Positions 41,558 to 49,890 of a stretch of 64,000 bases of DNA are shown here, one piece after another (the first letter of the stretch is position 1; every line of letters starts with the position of its first letter). A program made the translations under genes and the position numbers. The stretch is taken from the NCBI GenBank assembly GCA_964436045.1, contig CAYTBN010000032.1, positions 1 through 64,000 on the forward strand, written 5' to 3'. This DNA comes from CAYTBN01 sp964436045 (GTDB lineage Bacteria; Myxococcota_A; UBA796; UBA9615; CAYRNR01). Below the pieces are notes generated by a model. The model did not search any database, was not told the origin of the DNA, and was given only the letters and a program-made list of their open reading frames with translations.

Positions 41558-44341
41558 CTATTCCTTGCCCCGGCCGAACAGGCGGCTGATACCGCGCTTC
41601 TTCGCCGGTTCGTCCTTGCGGGCCGACATCACCCAGCCCGGACGGGCGGCCATCGGGGTCGGCTCGACAGCCGGGGACTCGCCGTCGTGCTCACCGGAAT
41701 CGGCCACTTGTGCCGCGGCGTGCTCGGCGGCATTGGCGGTCAGGAACTCGTTCTCCCGGCGGAGGCGCGCGAGTTCGCTCTCCAGCTCGACGCTCTGGCC
41801 CTCCAGCGGCCGCAGCCCCTCCAGCTCCCGTTCGCGCTCCTCGAGCCGGGCCTCGATGGGACCGAGGCGCTCCAGCTCCCGCCGCATGGCCGTGACCCGC
41901 TCCTCGAGGCTGGACATGGCCTCTCCCACGTCCTCCCGCTCCGCTCGGTGGCGCTTGAGCTCGTTGTCGCGGGAGGCGAGATCGTCGATGGCGGCGGTGC
42001 GCCGCCCCCGGGCGATCGCCAGCTCGCGGTTCAGCCCCTCGCGCTCCTCGGTCAGCCGCTTGTTCTCCAGCCGCAGCCGGGTGCGTTCGCCGTCCAGGCT
42101 CTCCTGCTCCACCGAGAATCTGCCCTCGACGGTCTCGAGCTCGATGGACAGCCGCTGACGGGTGCGCTCCAGCCGGTGTACCTTCTCGCCGAGCCGCATC
42201 CGGTCCTCGTCCAGTGACGCGTGCTCCTCGGAGTGGCGGTCCTCGACGGTCTTGAGATCGCCGACGAGGCGCTGCCGTTCGGTCTCCAGTCGTTCGACCT
42301 CCCCCCGATAGCGGCGGACCTCGTCCCGGTGACTCTCGTATTCCTGGGTGTGGCGCTCCTGGGCCTGGCCAAGCTCCCCGGCGAGCCGCTGTTTCTCGGT
42401 CTCCAGACGAACGCGCTCCTGTTTCAGTGTGGAACGCTCGGTTGCGGTGGTGTCCCGTTCGGCGCGAACCTCGGTGAGTTCCTCCTCCAGCGCCTCGAGG
42501 CGTCGCTGGATCTCGTCGGCCCCGCCCTCGCCCTCGAGCTCGCGGCGGGTACACGCCAGCTCGGCGCGGGCGCGCTCGGCGTCCTTGCGTACCTCGCGCT
42601 CGGTGGTCGCCAGGCGGCCGAGTTCGGTCTGGGTTCGATCCAGCTCCTCGCGCAGCCCGTCCACCTCGCCGCGGGAACGGCCGGCCTCGTCCCGTGCCTC
42701 CTGCTCCTCCCGCTCCAGCCTCTCTTGCCGGGCGTTGATCTCGGCGATGGCGGCCTCGGCGGACTCGGCCCGGCGGCTGGTCACGGCCAACTCGGAGCGG
42801 ACGGTGGACGCCTCACCGCTCAGCCGGCTGCCGTCGGCCCGCGCCTGCCGTAGGTCCGCTGCCGCCTGGCGCAGCTCCGCCTGGTACTCCTCGAAGCGCT
42901 GGTCGACCTCGGCCTGGCGAACCTCCGCCCGTTCGCGTTCTCGCCGCGCCGCGCCCAGGTCCGAGGCCTGCTGCTCGGGAGCGACCACCGTCTGGGCCAG
43001 CTCTTCCTCCAGGGCGTCGGCCCGGGTTCGCTCGGCGTCGGCCCGCTTGCGTGCGGCCTCGGCGACTTGTTCCTGTTCGCCGAGCAGCCGCTTGCGCAGC
43101 TGGAGCTCGTCCTCGGTGGTGGCGAGCCGCTGGGTCAGCCGGGCGAGCTCGGTCTGGGCGCCCCCGTGCTGCTTGCGTAAACCGGCGGCTTCGGTGCTGG
43201 AGTCGCGCAGCTGCTGGCCGGTCCGTGCCAGCTCCTTTCGCAGGTCGTCCCGCACGTGGAGTGCTTCGCTCAACTGGGCCATCGCCTCCTCGAGCTGGCG
43301 GCGTCGATTGTCCAGCTCCCCGCGGGCGTCGGTCAGCTGGCGCTGACTGGACGTCAGCTCGTCCTGGACGATTTCCAGCTGGTCGTGGACCCCATCGGTC
43401 TCCGCGCGCTGAGCAGCCGCCTCGCTCTCCAGCCGGGCGACCTTGTCCCGGGAGCCGGAGAGGGCCAGCTCGCCGGCGGTCAGCCGCTCGCGGACCTCGT
43501 CCAGCTCCTCGGAGAGCTCCCGCAACTGCGCGTCGCGTTCCGTCAGAGCCTGGCGAATCTGCGCCGCGCCCACTCGCTGCTCGCCATGGGCGTTGGCGGC
43601 GACGTCCAGCCGGGCCTGCAGATCGTCGCGTTGCCGCCGGGTCCGTTCCAGCTCAGCGCGGGCTTCGTCCACCGATCGGCGGGCATCGTCGCGTTCGCGG
43701 AGGGCTGTGTCGGTGCCGGTCCCCCGCTCGTCGAGCTGGATGTCGCGCTGGCCGAGCTGGGCCTCCAGATCCTCGATGCGCTGCTCGAGGGCTGCCACCC
43801 GTTCGCGGGCTCCGACGCTGTGCTCGAAGGCCTCCCGGGATTCGGCCTCCGCTTCCGTCAACGAGGCGGCCGCTTTGGCCGCATCAGCGCGCGCGAGCGC
43901 CGTCTGGTCGCGGGCGCCGGCCAGCTCGGATTCGGCCCTGGCCAGCTCCCCCTGGAGCTCGTTCAAGCGCAGCTGCGTGGCTTCCAACTCCACGTGCAGG
44001 GTCTCGACGAGGCCGCCGGGTTCGGGCGTGCTGTGGACCGAGGCCTCTTCGCCGTCGAAGGAGATCGTGCGCGCACCTGCGGCGGCAGTGTAGGTGCGGG
44101 GGATCGCCTCGAGTCGTTCGATCCGCTCGGCCAGCTGACGGCTGTTGCTCGTCATCTCCTCGCGGGTGCGGGTGATCTCGCCGGCCAGCTGCGTGAACGC
44201 CCCGCCCAGCTCCCGGGCGATATCGGCCACCTCCGGAGCGCGGGCCCCGGCGGCCTCCACCGGGATCTCCTCACCCACCAGGGACAGGAGACGGGTCAGC
44301 AGTGTCGCCGCGCGTTCGGCGGGGGGTGGGGGAGCGGGCAT
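41558..44341 (-). CDS. long coiled-coil protein
   Basis: A 927-residue protein that is almost entirely heptad-like coiled coil from about residue 55 to 865, rich in Glu, Arg, Leu and Gln. The short N terminus (about 1-50) contains a compact hydrophobic helix (ATLLTRLLSLVGEE). The basic tail (KRGISRLFGRGKE) may touch membrane or DNA. It has no Walker motifs, so it is not a true SMC ATPase. I place the start at 44341, as the Ser/Pro-rich upstream extension looks noncoding; a clear ribosome site is missing. Such scaffolds act in cell shape, polarity or chromosome handling. Pairing with a SpoIID-like enzyme hints at cell-wall work. Confidence 0.75.
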   Translation of the reverse strand: MPAPPPPAERAATLLTRLLSLVGEEIPVEAAGARAPEVADIARELGGAFTQLAGEITRTREEMTSNSRQLAERIERLEAIPRTYTAAAGARTISFDGEEASVHSTPEPGGLVETLHVELEATQLRLNELQGELARAESELAGARDQTALARADAAKAAASLTEAEAESREAFEHSVGARERVAALEQRIEDLEAQLGQRDIQLDERGTGTDTALRERDDARRSVDEARAELERTRRQRDDLQARLDVAANAHGEQRVGAAQIRQALTERDAQLRELSEELDEVRERLTAGELALSGSRDKVARLESEAAAQRAETDGVHDQLEIVQDELTSSQRQLTDARGELDNRRRQLEEAMAQLSEALHVRDDLRKELARTGQQLRDSSTEAAGLRKQHGGAQTELARLTQRLATTEDELQLRKRLLGEQEQVAEAARKRADAERTRADALEEELAQTVVAPEQQASDLGAARRERERAEVRQAEVDQRFEEYQAELRQAAADLRQARADGSRLSGEASTVRSELAVTSRRAESAEAAIAEINARQERLEREEQEARDEAGRSRGEVDGLREELDRTQTELGRLATTEREVRKDAERARAELACTRRELEGEGGADEIQRRLEALEEELTEVRAERDTTATERSTLKQERVRLETEKQRLAGELGQAQERHTQEYESHRDEVRRYRGEVERLETERQRLVGDLKTVEDRHSEEHASLDEDRMRLGEKVHRLERTRQRLSIELETVEGRFSVEQESLDGERTRLRLENKRLTEEREGLNRELAIARGRRTAAIDDLASRDNELKRHRAEREDVGEAMSSLEERVTAMRRELERLGPIEARLEERERELEGLRPLEGQSVELESELARLRRENEFLTANAAEHAAAQVADSGEHDGESPAVEPTPMAARPGWVMSARKDEPAKKRGISRLFGRGKE

Positions 44342-44384
44342 GGGCGGGAGGATAGCAGAGGAAGGGGGAAGGGAGAGGCTTACC

Positions 44385-45615
44385 CTACCGGCAGGTCTGC
44401 TGGATCGAGGTCTCGCCGAAGGTGCAGCAGAACCAGCCGCAGTCGCCATACACGAAGAAGGTGCAGCTGCTGACCCAGGTGCCGCTCTGGCCGCAGTCGG
44501 GCACCGAACTCAGCCAGCCGTCCTGGACCATGTCGCAGAGGTTGGCGTCGATGCCCGGGCAGGCGTAGTCGGCCAGGGTCTCGTCCTCCTTCTCCTCGGC
44601 GCCGTTGCAGTCGTAGTCGAACGAGGCGTCGCCGCGCTGGACGCCGAACCAGTTGGTCTGGCCCGGCTTGGCGTCCACGTTAAAGTCGTAGCAGTCGCCC
44701 GACTGCAGGGCGGTGTACTCGCTGACCGGACCACAGAGGCAGCGGTCGGGGGGATCGTCGACCCCGTAGGTGTCCCCGTCGTAGTCGTAGAAGTAGTTGA
44801 CGCAGCCCTCCGCGCCGTCGTCGTCGACGGTGCCGTTGCAGTCGTTGTCGATGCCGTCCGGGGCCTCGGTGGCGCCGGGGAAGGCGGCGGGATCGGCGTC
44901 GTCACAATCGCCGCCGGACTCGGTGAACCCGTCGCCGTCGTCGTCGAACAGCACCGTGCCCTCGTCGATGGTGCCGTCGCAGTCGTTGTCCAGCCCGTCA
45001 CCCAGCTCGGGGGCGTCGGGGTAGGTGTTCTCTTCGCCGTCGTCGCCGTCGCCGTCCTGCTCGGTCCAGCCGTCGCCGTCGTCGTCGTACAGGACCGTGC
45101 CCTCGTCCACGTCGCCGTCGCCGTCGTCGTCGACGCCGTTGGGCTCCTCGTCCTGGCCGGGGAACACTTCGGCGTCGGTGTCGTCGCAGGCGCCCTCGTT
45201 GGGGCTGTAGCCGTCGCCGTCGTCGTCCCGGTCGCTCTCGGGTACGACGACCACCGTGACCGTGTCCTCGTCACTCAGTCCGCCAATGTCCACGAGCTGC
45301 AGGGTGATGATGTGGGTGTTGGCGGTCAGCTCGTTGGTGGTGAAGGTCACGATGCCGTTGGAGTCCGGCGACTCCTCGTCGAGCACGCCGTCGTGGTTGC
45401 TGGTCCAGGTCACCTGCAGCTCGCCCGGCGCGCCCCCTTGATCGAGGGCCGTGCCCTCGAAGGTGATCGGGTCGCCGACGGTGTAGGGCTCGGTGTCGTC
45501 GGGCGGGAGCGTGATGGTCGCCGCGGGGGGCGAGTTGTGGGTCTGCACGCCGCCGTCGGGGTTGTCGCAAGCGCAGACAGCGATGAGTGCGGCGGTACAG
45601 CCGAGCAGTCCGCAT
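44385..45615 (-). CDS. MopE-repeat lipoprotein, 5' end in doubt
   Basis: An exported protein of about 407-410 residues. A PKD/cadherin-like domain (about 30-120) is followed by four MopE-type repeats (DDDGDGYSPNEGACDDTD and so on, about 125-275) and a Cys-rich tail (DCGWFCCTFGETSIQQTC). Upstream is a good promoter (45681-45652) and GGGAG followed by ATG at 45615. That ATG, however, is one base out of frame with the lipoprotein signal (LLGCTAALIAVCAC/DNP) read from 45608. Either a single-base indel separates them, or translation starts at the CTG at 45608. Asp after the lipid Cys would favour retention in the inner membrane by the E. coli rule. Confidence 0.75.
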
Positions 45616-45651
45616 GGTACTCCCGAAAAAAAGCCTCTGGGCCCCGCTTGG

Positions 45652-45681
45652 AGTGTAACGGTGCCCCGATCCGGGCGTCAA
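45652..45681 (-). promoter_or_regulatory. promoter of the MopE-repeat lipoprotein
   Basis: On the minus strand TTGACG (45681-45676) and TACACT (45657-45652) are 18 bases apart. Transcription would start near 45645, leaving a leader of about 30 bases before the ATG at 45615. Confidence 0.55.
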
Positions 45682-45690
45682 TTTCGGCCA

Positions 45691-45715
45691 ACGGCTGGCG
45701 CCAGGCGCCAGCCGT
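45691..45715. promoter_or_regulatory. 25-bp perfect inverted repeat upstream of divergent lipoprotein genes
   Basis: ACGGCTGGCGC and GCGCCAGCCGT flank a CAG centre. The repeat ends 10 bases upstream of the -35 of the minus-strand promoter. No T-run follows on either strand, so an operator is more likely than a terminator. Confidence 0.5.
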
Positions 45716-45786
45716 CTCGTCTGCAGGCCCGAGCGTTTCCCGAAGACTGCTAGACTGGCAGCGCTGAAGGACGAAGGAGGAGAACG

Positions 45787-46167
45787 ATGAGGAGCCGCTG
45801 GCTGCTGTGGATGGCGATGGTCGCAGGGTGCCTGCTGATTACGGGCTGCATCCAGGAGACCGATCCCGAGACCGAGTGTGACGACGGAAAGGACAACGAT
45901 CTCGACGGGCTATGGGACTGCGACGATCCGAACTGCGCCGGCCTGGCCGGCTGCCCCGGGGCCGCGGACGACGACGACGCCACCGGGGATGACGACGACG
46001 ACACGACCACCGGGGACGACGACGTGACCGGGGATGACGACACGACCACCGGGGACGACGACGTGACCGGGGATGACGACACGACCGCCGGGGACGACGA
46101 TGTGACCGGGGACGACGACGCGACCGGAGACGACGACGCGACCGGTGACGACGATACGACGAGCTAG
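45787..46167 (+). CDS. small lipoprotein made mostly of Asp-rich repeats
   Basis: A 126-residue lipoprotein (LITGC) with AAGGAGGAG just before the ATG. After a short Cys-containing MopE-like segment (ECDDGKDNDLDGLWDCDD), the last 65 residues are only D, T, G, V and A. Unlike its relatives in the window, no folded domain follows the repeat. It could be a spacer or Ca-binding polymer, or a truncated gene. Its stop overlaps the convergent lipase-like gene by 4 bases. Confidence 0.75.
   Translation: MRSRWLLWMAMVAGCLLITGCIQETDPETECDDGKDNDLDGLWDCDDPNCAGLAGCPGAADDDDATGDDDDDTTTGDDDVTGDDDTTTGDDDVTGDDDTTAGDDDVTGDDDATGDDDATGDDDTTS
45967..46161 (+). repeat. 39-bp tandem repeat encoding TTTGDDDVTGDDD
   Basis: About three higher-order units of 39 bp, each made of two shorter GDDD blocks, are followed by degenerate 15-bp blocks. 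This is the most regular of the linker minisatellites. Confidence 0.8.
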
Positions 46168-47060
46168 GGAACCGGAACCCACTCCTCGGTGAAGCCGGTC
46201 AGCGCAGCGCGCCACTCGTCGAAGGACTCGTCGGGCGCGTCGATGCAGTCGCTCGAGTAGCCGTCACACACCATGTTGCCGTGCTCGCCATTCGGAGCCA
46301 GCCACAGCTCCTTGGGGGCGTCGGCGGCGTCGAACAGGATCTGGGAGAAGTGGGCGCCGATATAGTCGTCCATCGCGCCGTGCATGAACATCTTGGGGGC
46401 CTGGACCTTCGGGATCCGACCCACGTTGTCCAGCTCCATGGTGACGAGCAGGCTGGCGGGGAGCGCCACCCGGGTCGAGTCCTCGACGAAGCCCTGGGAG
46501 GACGCCAGCGCGGCCTCGGTGATCAGCGCGGCGGGCTCGTCGACCTCGGCGGCCTGGTAGATCGCCGGCGCGCTGCCGAGGGAGAAACCGTAGTAGATCA
46601 CGCCCAGTTCCGCCGCCAGGAGAGGTCCACCCGTGCTGCTGCTCAGCCGCCCGACGACGTGGTCGTGGGCCGCGGTCGCGGATCGGAAGATGGCGTCCTC
46701 GGTGGGCTCGCCCGTGCTCTTGCCGTAGCTCGGGTAGTCGTAGACGAACACGGTGTAGCCCATGTCCCACTTGAGCATCACCCGGTCCCAGTAGGTGTCC
46801 AGGTGCTTGTGGTTGCCGTGGGAGTACAGGATGGTCGGCATCCCCGGGTCGCCGTAGGCCCAGATCCCGTAGATCGTCTCCCCGCCGCCCGTGGAGAACG
46901 AGACCTCCTCCAGCTGGTCCTCGGGGATGTGGTTGTCGGGCAGGGTGTACTCGTCCAGCGTCTCGCCGGGGAAGAACATGAAGTCCACGTTGAAGCAGCC
47001 TGCCAGCGGCAGCGCGCCGCAGATTGCGGCCGCCGCCAGTACCCGTCGCAGCCCGGTCAT
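46164..47060 (-). CDS. alpha/beta hydrolase lipoprotein
   Basis: A 298-residue lipoprotein (PLAGC). The fold is that of the serine aminopeptidase/BAAT-like hydrolases: oxyanion SHGNHKH, Ser nucleophile in YYGFSLGSAP (about 158), Asp in HGAMDDY (about 230) and His in NGEHGNM (about 262). It would be an envelope-bound esterase or peptidase. The start overlaps the stop of the upstream lipoprotein gene as ATGA. Confidence 0.85.
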   Translation of the reverse strand: MTGLRRVLAAAAICGALPLAGCFNVDFMFFPGETLDEYTLPDNHIPEDQLEEVSFSTGGGETIYGIWAYGDPGMPTILYSHGNHKHLDTYWDRVMLKWDMGYTVFVYDYPSYGKSTGEPTEDAIFRSATAAHDHVVGRLSSSTGGPLLAAELGVIYYGFSLGSAPAIYQAAEVDEPAALITEAALASSQGFVEDSTRVALPASLLVTMELDNVGRIPKVQAPKMFMHGAMDDYIGAHFSQILFDAADAPKELWLAPNGEHGNMVCDGYSSDCIDAPDESFDEWRAALTGFTEEWVPVP

Positions 47061-47746
47061 CGCTCACCTCCCGCCTTCGACCCGTCACCCAGGTAGAAGT
47101 TGAATCCACCGGTCACGCTCACGCTCCCCAGCTTGCCCGCGTAGTCGACGATCATGGTGGTGGTGTCGGTCCAGGGATCGGCCCACTTGAGCTCCAGCCC
47201 GAGCCCGAAGCGTCTGCGCTTGCCGAGCCTGACCTCGCCGCCGATCAGGGGCGCGAAGTGGAGCGGCCCGCTGTCGACCACCTCGGGTTCCACCGGCGCG
47301 ATGAACAGGTGGAACCCCAGGTAGATCAGGTGCCGCGGGTGCAGCTGCCAGCTGGCCACCAGGTTGGTGTCGATGGCGAACCAGCTGTCGGTGCGGTTGA
47401 ACAGGGTGTGCAGTACCGTCGCCGTGCTCAGCCCGGGCCGCCCCTTGTGCTGGTCGGCGAAGTACCATGAGCCGCCCAGGTCGAAGGCCGCTGCGCCCAT
47501 CAGCGCCGGCATCACGTGCCAGCCGAACAGCAGGTCGTGGCGGTCGGTGACCCCGTGCTTGACCGTGAGCGTGGGCAGCGGAACGGGCACCGTGGCGCCG
47601 GCCACCTCGGCGATCGGTCCGCCCAGCCCCACGTTGAGCGAGGTGTTGCCCTTGCCCAGCGGCCGCGCGGTGTGGGCGGTGCCGCAGCCGACCAGGGTCA
47701 GCAGGGCCAGGGCCGCAGCCAGGATCAATCCAGTTCGTTCTTGCAT
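47057..47746 (-). CDS. lipoprotein with barrel-like C-terminal part
   Basis: A 229-residue lipoprotein (TLVGC). I favour the ATG at 47746 because GGGGA lies upstream and the signal peptide then starts at once; an ATG two codons before it is possible. The mature part opens TAHTARPLGKGNTSLNVGLG and continues as alternating strands ending in VTGGFNFYLGDG, so a small barrel or lipocalin-like fold is likely. Its function is unknown. A candidate promoter (TTCGCC, 18 bases, TAGAGT) lies at 47802-47831 on this strand. Confidence 0.7.
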   Translation of the reverse strand: MQERTGLILAAALALLTLVGCGTAHTARPLGKGNTSLNVGLGGPIAEVAGATVPVPLPTLTVKHGVTDRHDLLFGWHVMPALMGAAAFDLGGSWYFADQHKGRPGLSTATVLHTLFNRTDSWFAIDTNLVASWQLHPRHLIYLGFHLFIAPVEPEVVDSGPLHFAPLIGGEVRLGKRRRFGLGLELKWADPWTDTTTMIVDYAGKLGSVSVTGGFNFYLGDGSKAGGER

Positions 47747-47873
47747 CGACATCCCCGAAGACACGGCCAGACCAGCCGACCATGGCACCCATTTTCCGGC
47801 CACTCTATCGAAAGCCCGACGGCGAGGCGAACGTGCGATGGCGTCTGCGCGGCCGTGTGCTACCGTGCGGCCC

Positions 47874-48743
47874 ATGCGTTACCGCGGACCCATCTTCCGC
47901 CCCCCGTCCGAGGCCGACAGCTACATCCTGCAGATCGCATACGGCTGCAGCTGGAACCGCTGCACGTTCTGCCACATGTACCCCGGGATCCCCTTCCGGC
48001 TGCGACCCATCGACGAGGTGCTCGACGACATCGCGGAGGCCGGGCGTTCGATCCCCGGGATCCGGCGGGTGTTCCTGGCGGACGGCGACGCGCTGGTGCT
48101 CGGGCCCCGGCTGCTGCTGCGGATCCTCGGGGCGCTGCGCGAGCACCTGCCCAACCTGGAGCGGGTCGGGATCTACACCGACGCCAAGGGCGTGTTGCGC
48201 AAGGGCGACGGCACCCTCCGCGAGCTGGTGGCTGCCGGACTCGGGATCGTCTATCTGGGCCTGGAGTCCGGGAGCGACGAGGTGCTCGGCCGGTTATGCA
48301 AGGAGGCCGCGGCCGCCGAGATGACCGAGGCGATGCAGCGTTGCGCCGCGGCCGGGCTGCGCACCTCGGTGATCGCGCTGATCGGCGCTGGCGGCCAGGA
48401 GTTGACCGACCAGCACGCTGACGAGACCGCGCGGGTGGTCTCCGAGATGGGCCCCGACTACTTCTCCCTGCTGACCCTGATGATCCTGGACGGTTCGCCC
48501 CTGGCCACCGCCCTCGACGAGGGGCGCTACACCTCCCTGGAGCCACTGCAGACCCTGCGGGAGATGCGGCGGATCCTGGCGGGCATCGAGACCGCAGGGC
48601 CGATGGTCTTCCGCACGAATCACGCCAGCACCTACCTTCCGCTGTCCGGCACCCTGCCCGGTGACAAGGCGGCGATGCTGGCCAAGCTCGACTGGGCCAT
48701 CGACAACAAGGTCCTGCGCCCCGAGTACTTCAGGGCGTTATAG
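47874..48743 (+). CDS. radical SAM protein of the CX4CX2C type
   Basis: A 289-residue radical SAM protein. The cluster motif is YGCSWNRCTFC, with four rather than three residues between the first two Cys. This spacing defines a known subgroup distantly like the HemN/Elp3 core. FLADGDAL, YLGLESGSDEVL and the rest of the half-barrel follow. No auxiliary domain is present. The reaction is unknown. It is 25 bases upstream of the CPBP protease gene. Confidence 0.88.
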   Translation: MRYRGPIFRPPSEADSYILQIAYGCSWNRCTFCHMYPGIPFRLRPIDEVLDDIAEAGRSIPGIRRVFLADGDALVLGPRLLLRILGALREHLPNLERVGIYTDAKGVLRKGDGTLRELVAAGLGIVYLGLESGSDEVLGRLCKEAAAAEMTEAMQRCAAAGLRTSVIALIGAGGQELTDQHADETARVVSEMGPDYFSLLTLMILDGSPLATALDEGRYTSLEPLQTLREMRRILAGIETAGPMVFRTNHASTYLPLSGTLPGDKAAMLAKLDWAIDNKVLRPEYFRAL

Positions 48744-48768
48744 TCGGCCGTTGGCCGGAGGTGGACCG

Positions 48769-49458
48769 ATGGGCGAGGAGACCCCACTGCGCGAGCGGCC
48801 GCGTCGCTGGGGGCTGGTCCATGCCGCGGGTGTGCTGGCGGTCAAGCTGGGCGCCGACGTGGCCATCGGCGCGGTGCTCTGGGCCGGCCCCGGCCGCGAT
48901 GCTTCGGCGGTGATCATCTGCCTGCTTTCCGCTGCTTCCTGGCTGCCGGTACTGGCGCTGCTGGCGCTGGCGGCGCGGGCGACCTCCGACGCGCCGCTGG
49001 TCCCGTGGCGGGGCCCCGGCGGCCACAAGACCATCCTCGTGGTGACCGTCGGCGTGGCCGTCACAGGGGTGTCCCTGGTGCTCTCGATCCTGGCCGGCGA
49101 CGCCTCGACCCCGCTCGAGGACGCCATCCGCAGCCCCCTCGACCTGTGGGCGGTGGTGGTCTTCGCCCTGGTCGCGGCCCCGGTGGTCGAGGAGATCTTC
49201 TTCCGCGGCTACCTGTACACCGCCCTGGAGAACACCCTGGGCGGATGGCTCTCGGTGCTGCTGGTCGGGCTGCTGTTCGGCCTGTTCCACGGCCTGCAGT
49301 ACGCCGGCGTCCCCGCCGCCCTCGCCGCGGTCACCCTGATGGGGCTGGGCACCACCTGGGTCCGCCGCTACACCGGCGGCGTGCTGCCCTGCATCCTGCT
49401 GCACGTGGCCTACAACGCCGTCGGAATCTCGGTGCTGCTGCTGACGACCGAGGTGTGA
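48769..49458 (+). CDS. CPBP-family intramembrane metalloprotease
   Basis: A 229-residue inner-membrane protein of the Abi/CAAX-protease (Rce1-like) family. GGAGGTGG lies 8 bases before the ATG. The three motifs are complete: EEIFFRG (EExxxR), FGLFHG (FxxxH) and HVAYNA (HxxxN), set in about six TMs. Members cleave prenylated proteins or protect against peptides. The partner of the radical SAM gene upstream is unknown. Confidence 0.9.
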   Translation: MGEETPLRERPRRWGLVHAAGVLAVKLGADVAIGAVLWAGPGRDASAVIICLLSAASWLPVLALLALAARATSDAPLVPWRGPGGHKTILVVTVGVAVTGVSLVLSILAGDASTPLEDAIRSPLDLWAVVVFALVAAPVVEEIFFRGYLYTALENTLGGWLSVLLVGLLFGLFHGLQYAGVPAALAAVTLMGLGTTWVRRYTGGVLPCILLHVAYNAVGISVLLLTTEV

Positions 49459-49495
49459 CCTCTCGGGAATTCCGCACCATCCGGAGGCACCCCCC

Positions 49496-49870
49496 TCAGC
49501 TGAACAGCGACACAGCCGGCCGATCGTCTTCTATCCGCTTGTTACGGCGGCGGCGCAGCCAGAACAACATCGAGCCGCCGACGAACAGCTGACCCAGGCC
49601 CAGGTACCACTGCAGGTGCCCCCAGTTGAGGCCGCCGTACTCCAGGCAGCGTTCGTACGCGCGGCCAGCGACCTCCTCGGGGGTGGCGATGTGGAGGCAC
49701 ACGCGGCTGAACATCAGGAACACGGCGAGGCCGACGACGAGGCCGACGGTGCCCGCGATCAGCACGTCCTTGACCAGGGTGGTGCGCAGGATCTCGTCGG
49801 CGTCTTCTTGATACTGCCGCGCCATCCGCTGGGCGCTGTCGGAAGCGGGTCGCCAGGACGAGGGTGTCAT
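49496..49870 (-). CDS. small two-TM membrane protein downstream of cstA
   Basis: A 124-residue protein with helices at about 36-55 and 88-107 and a basic tail (RRRRNKR). It lies 20 bases after cstA. CstA-type transporters usually have a partner of about 65 residues, YbdD/YjiX. This protein is longer and has TMs, so it is not an obvious YbdD, but its place suggests an accessory role. The start may be 49870 or the Met 15 codons later. Confidence 0.7.
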   Translation of the reverse strand: MTPSSWRPASDSAQRMARQYQEDADEILRTTLVKDVLIAGTVGLVVGLAVFLMFSRVCLHIATPEEVAGRAYERCLEYGGLNWGHLQWYLGLGQLFVGGSMLFWLRRRRNKRIEDDRPAVSLFS

Positions 49871-49890
49871 CGAGTCGATTGTACCGCGGC

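Noticed and set aside
41558..44341. SMC chromosome-condensation ATPase
   Set aside because: The coiled coil has no Walker A, Walker B or signature motif at either end.
45967..46161. Regular spacing of repeats that looks array-like
   Set aside because: The units are in-frame codons for GDDD blocks without unique spacers, and no cas gene is present, so it is not a CRISPR array.
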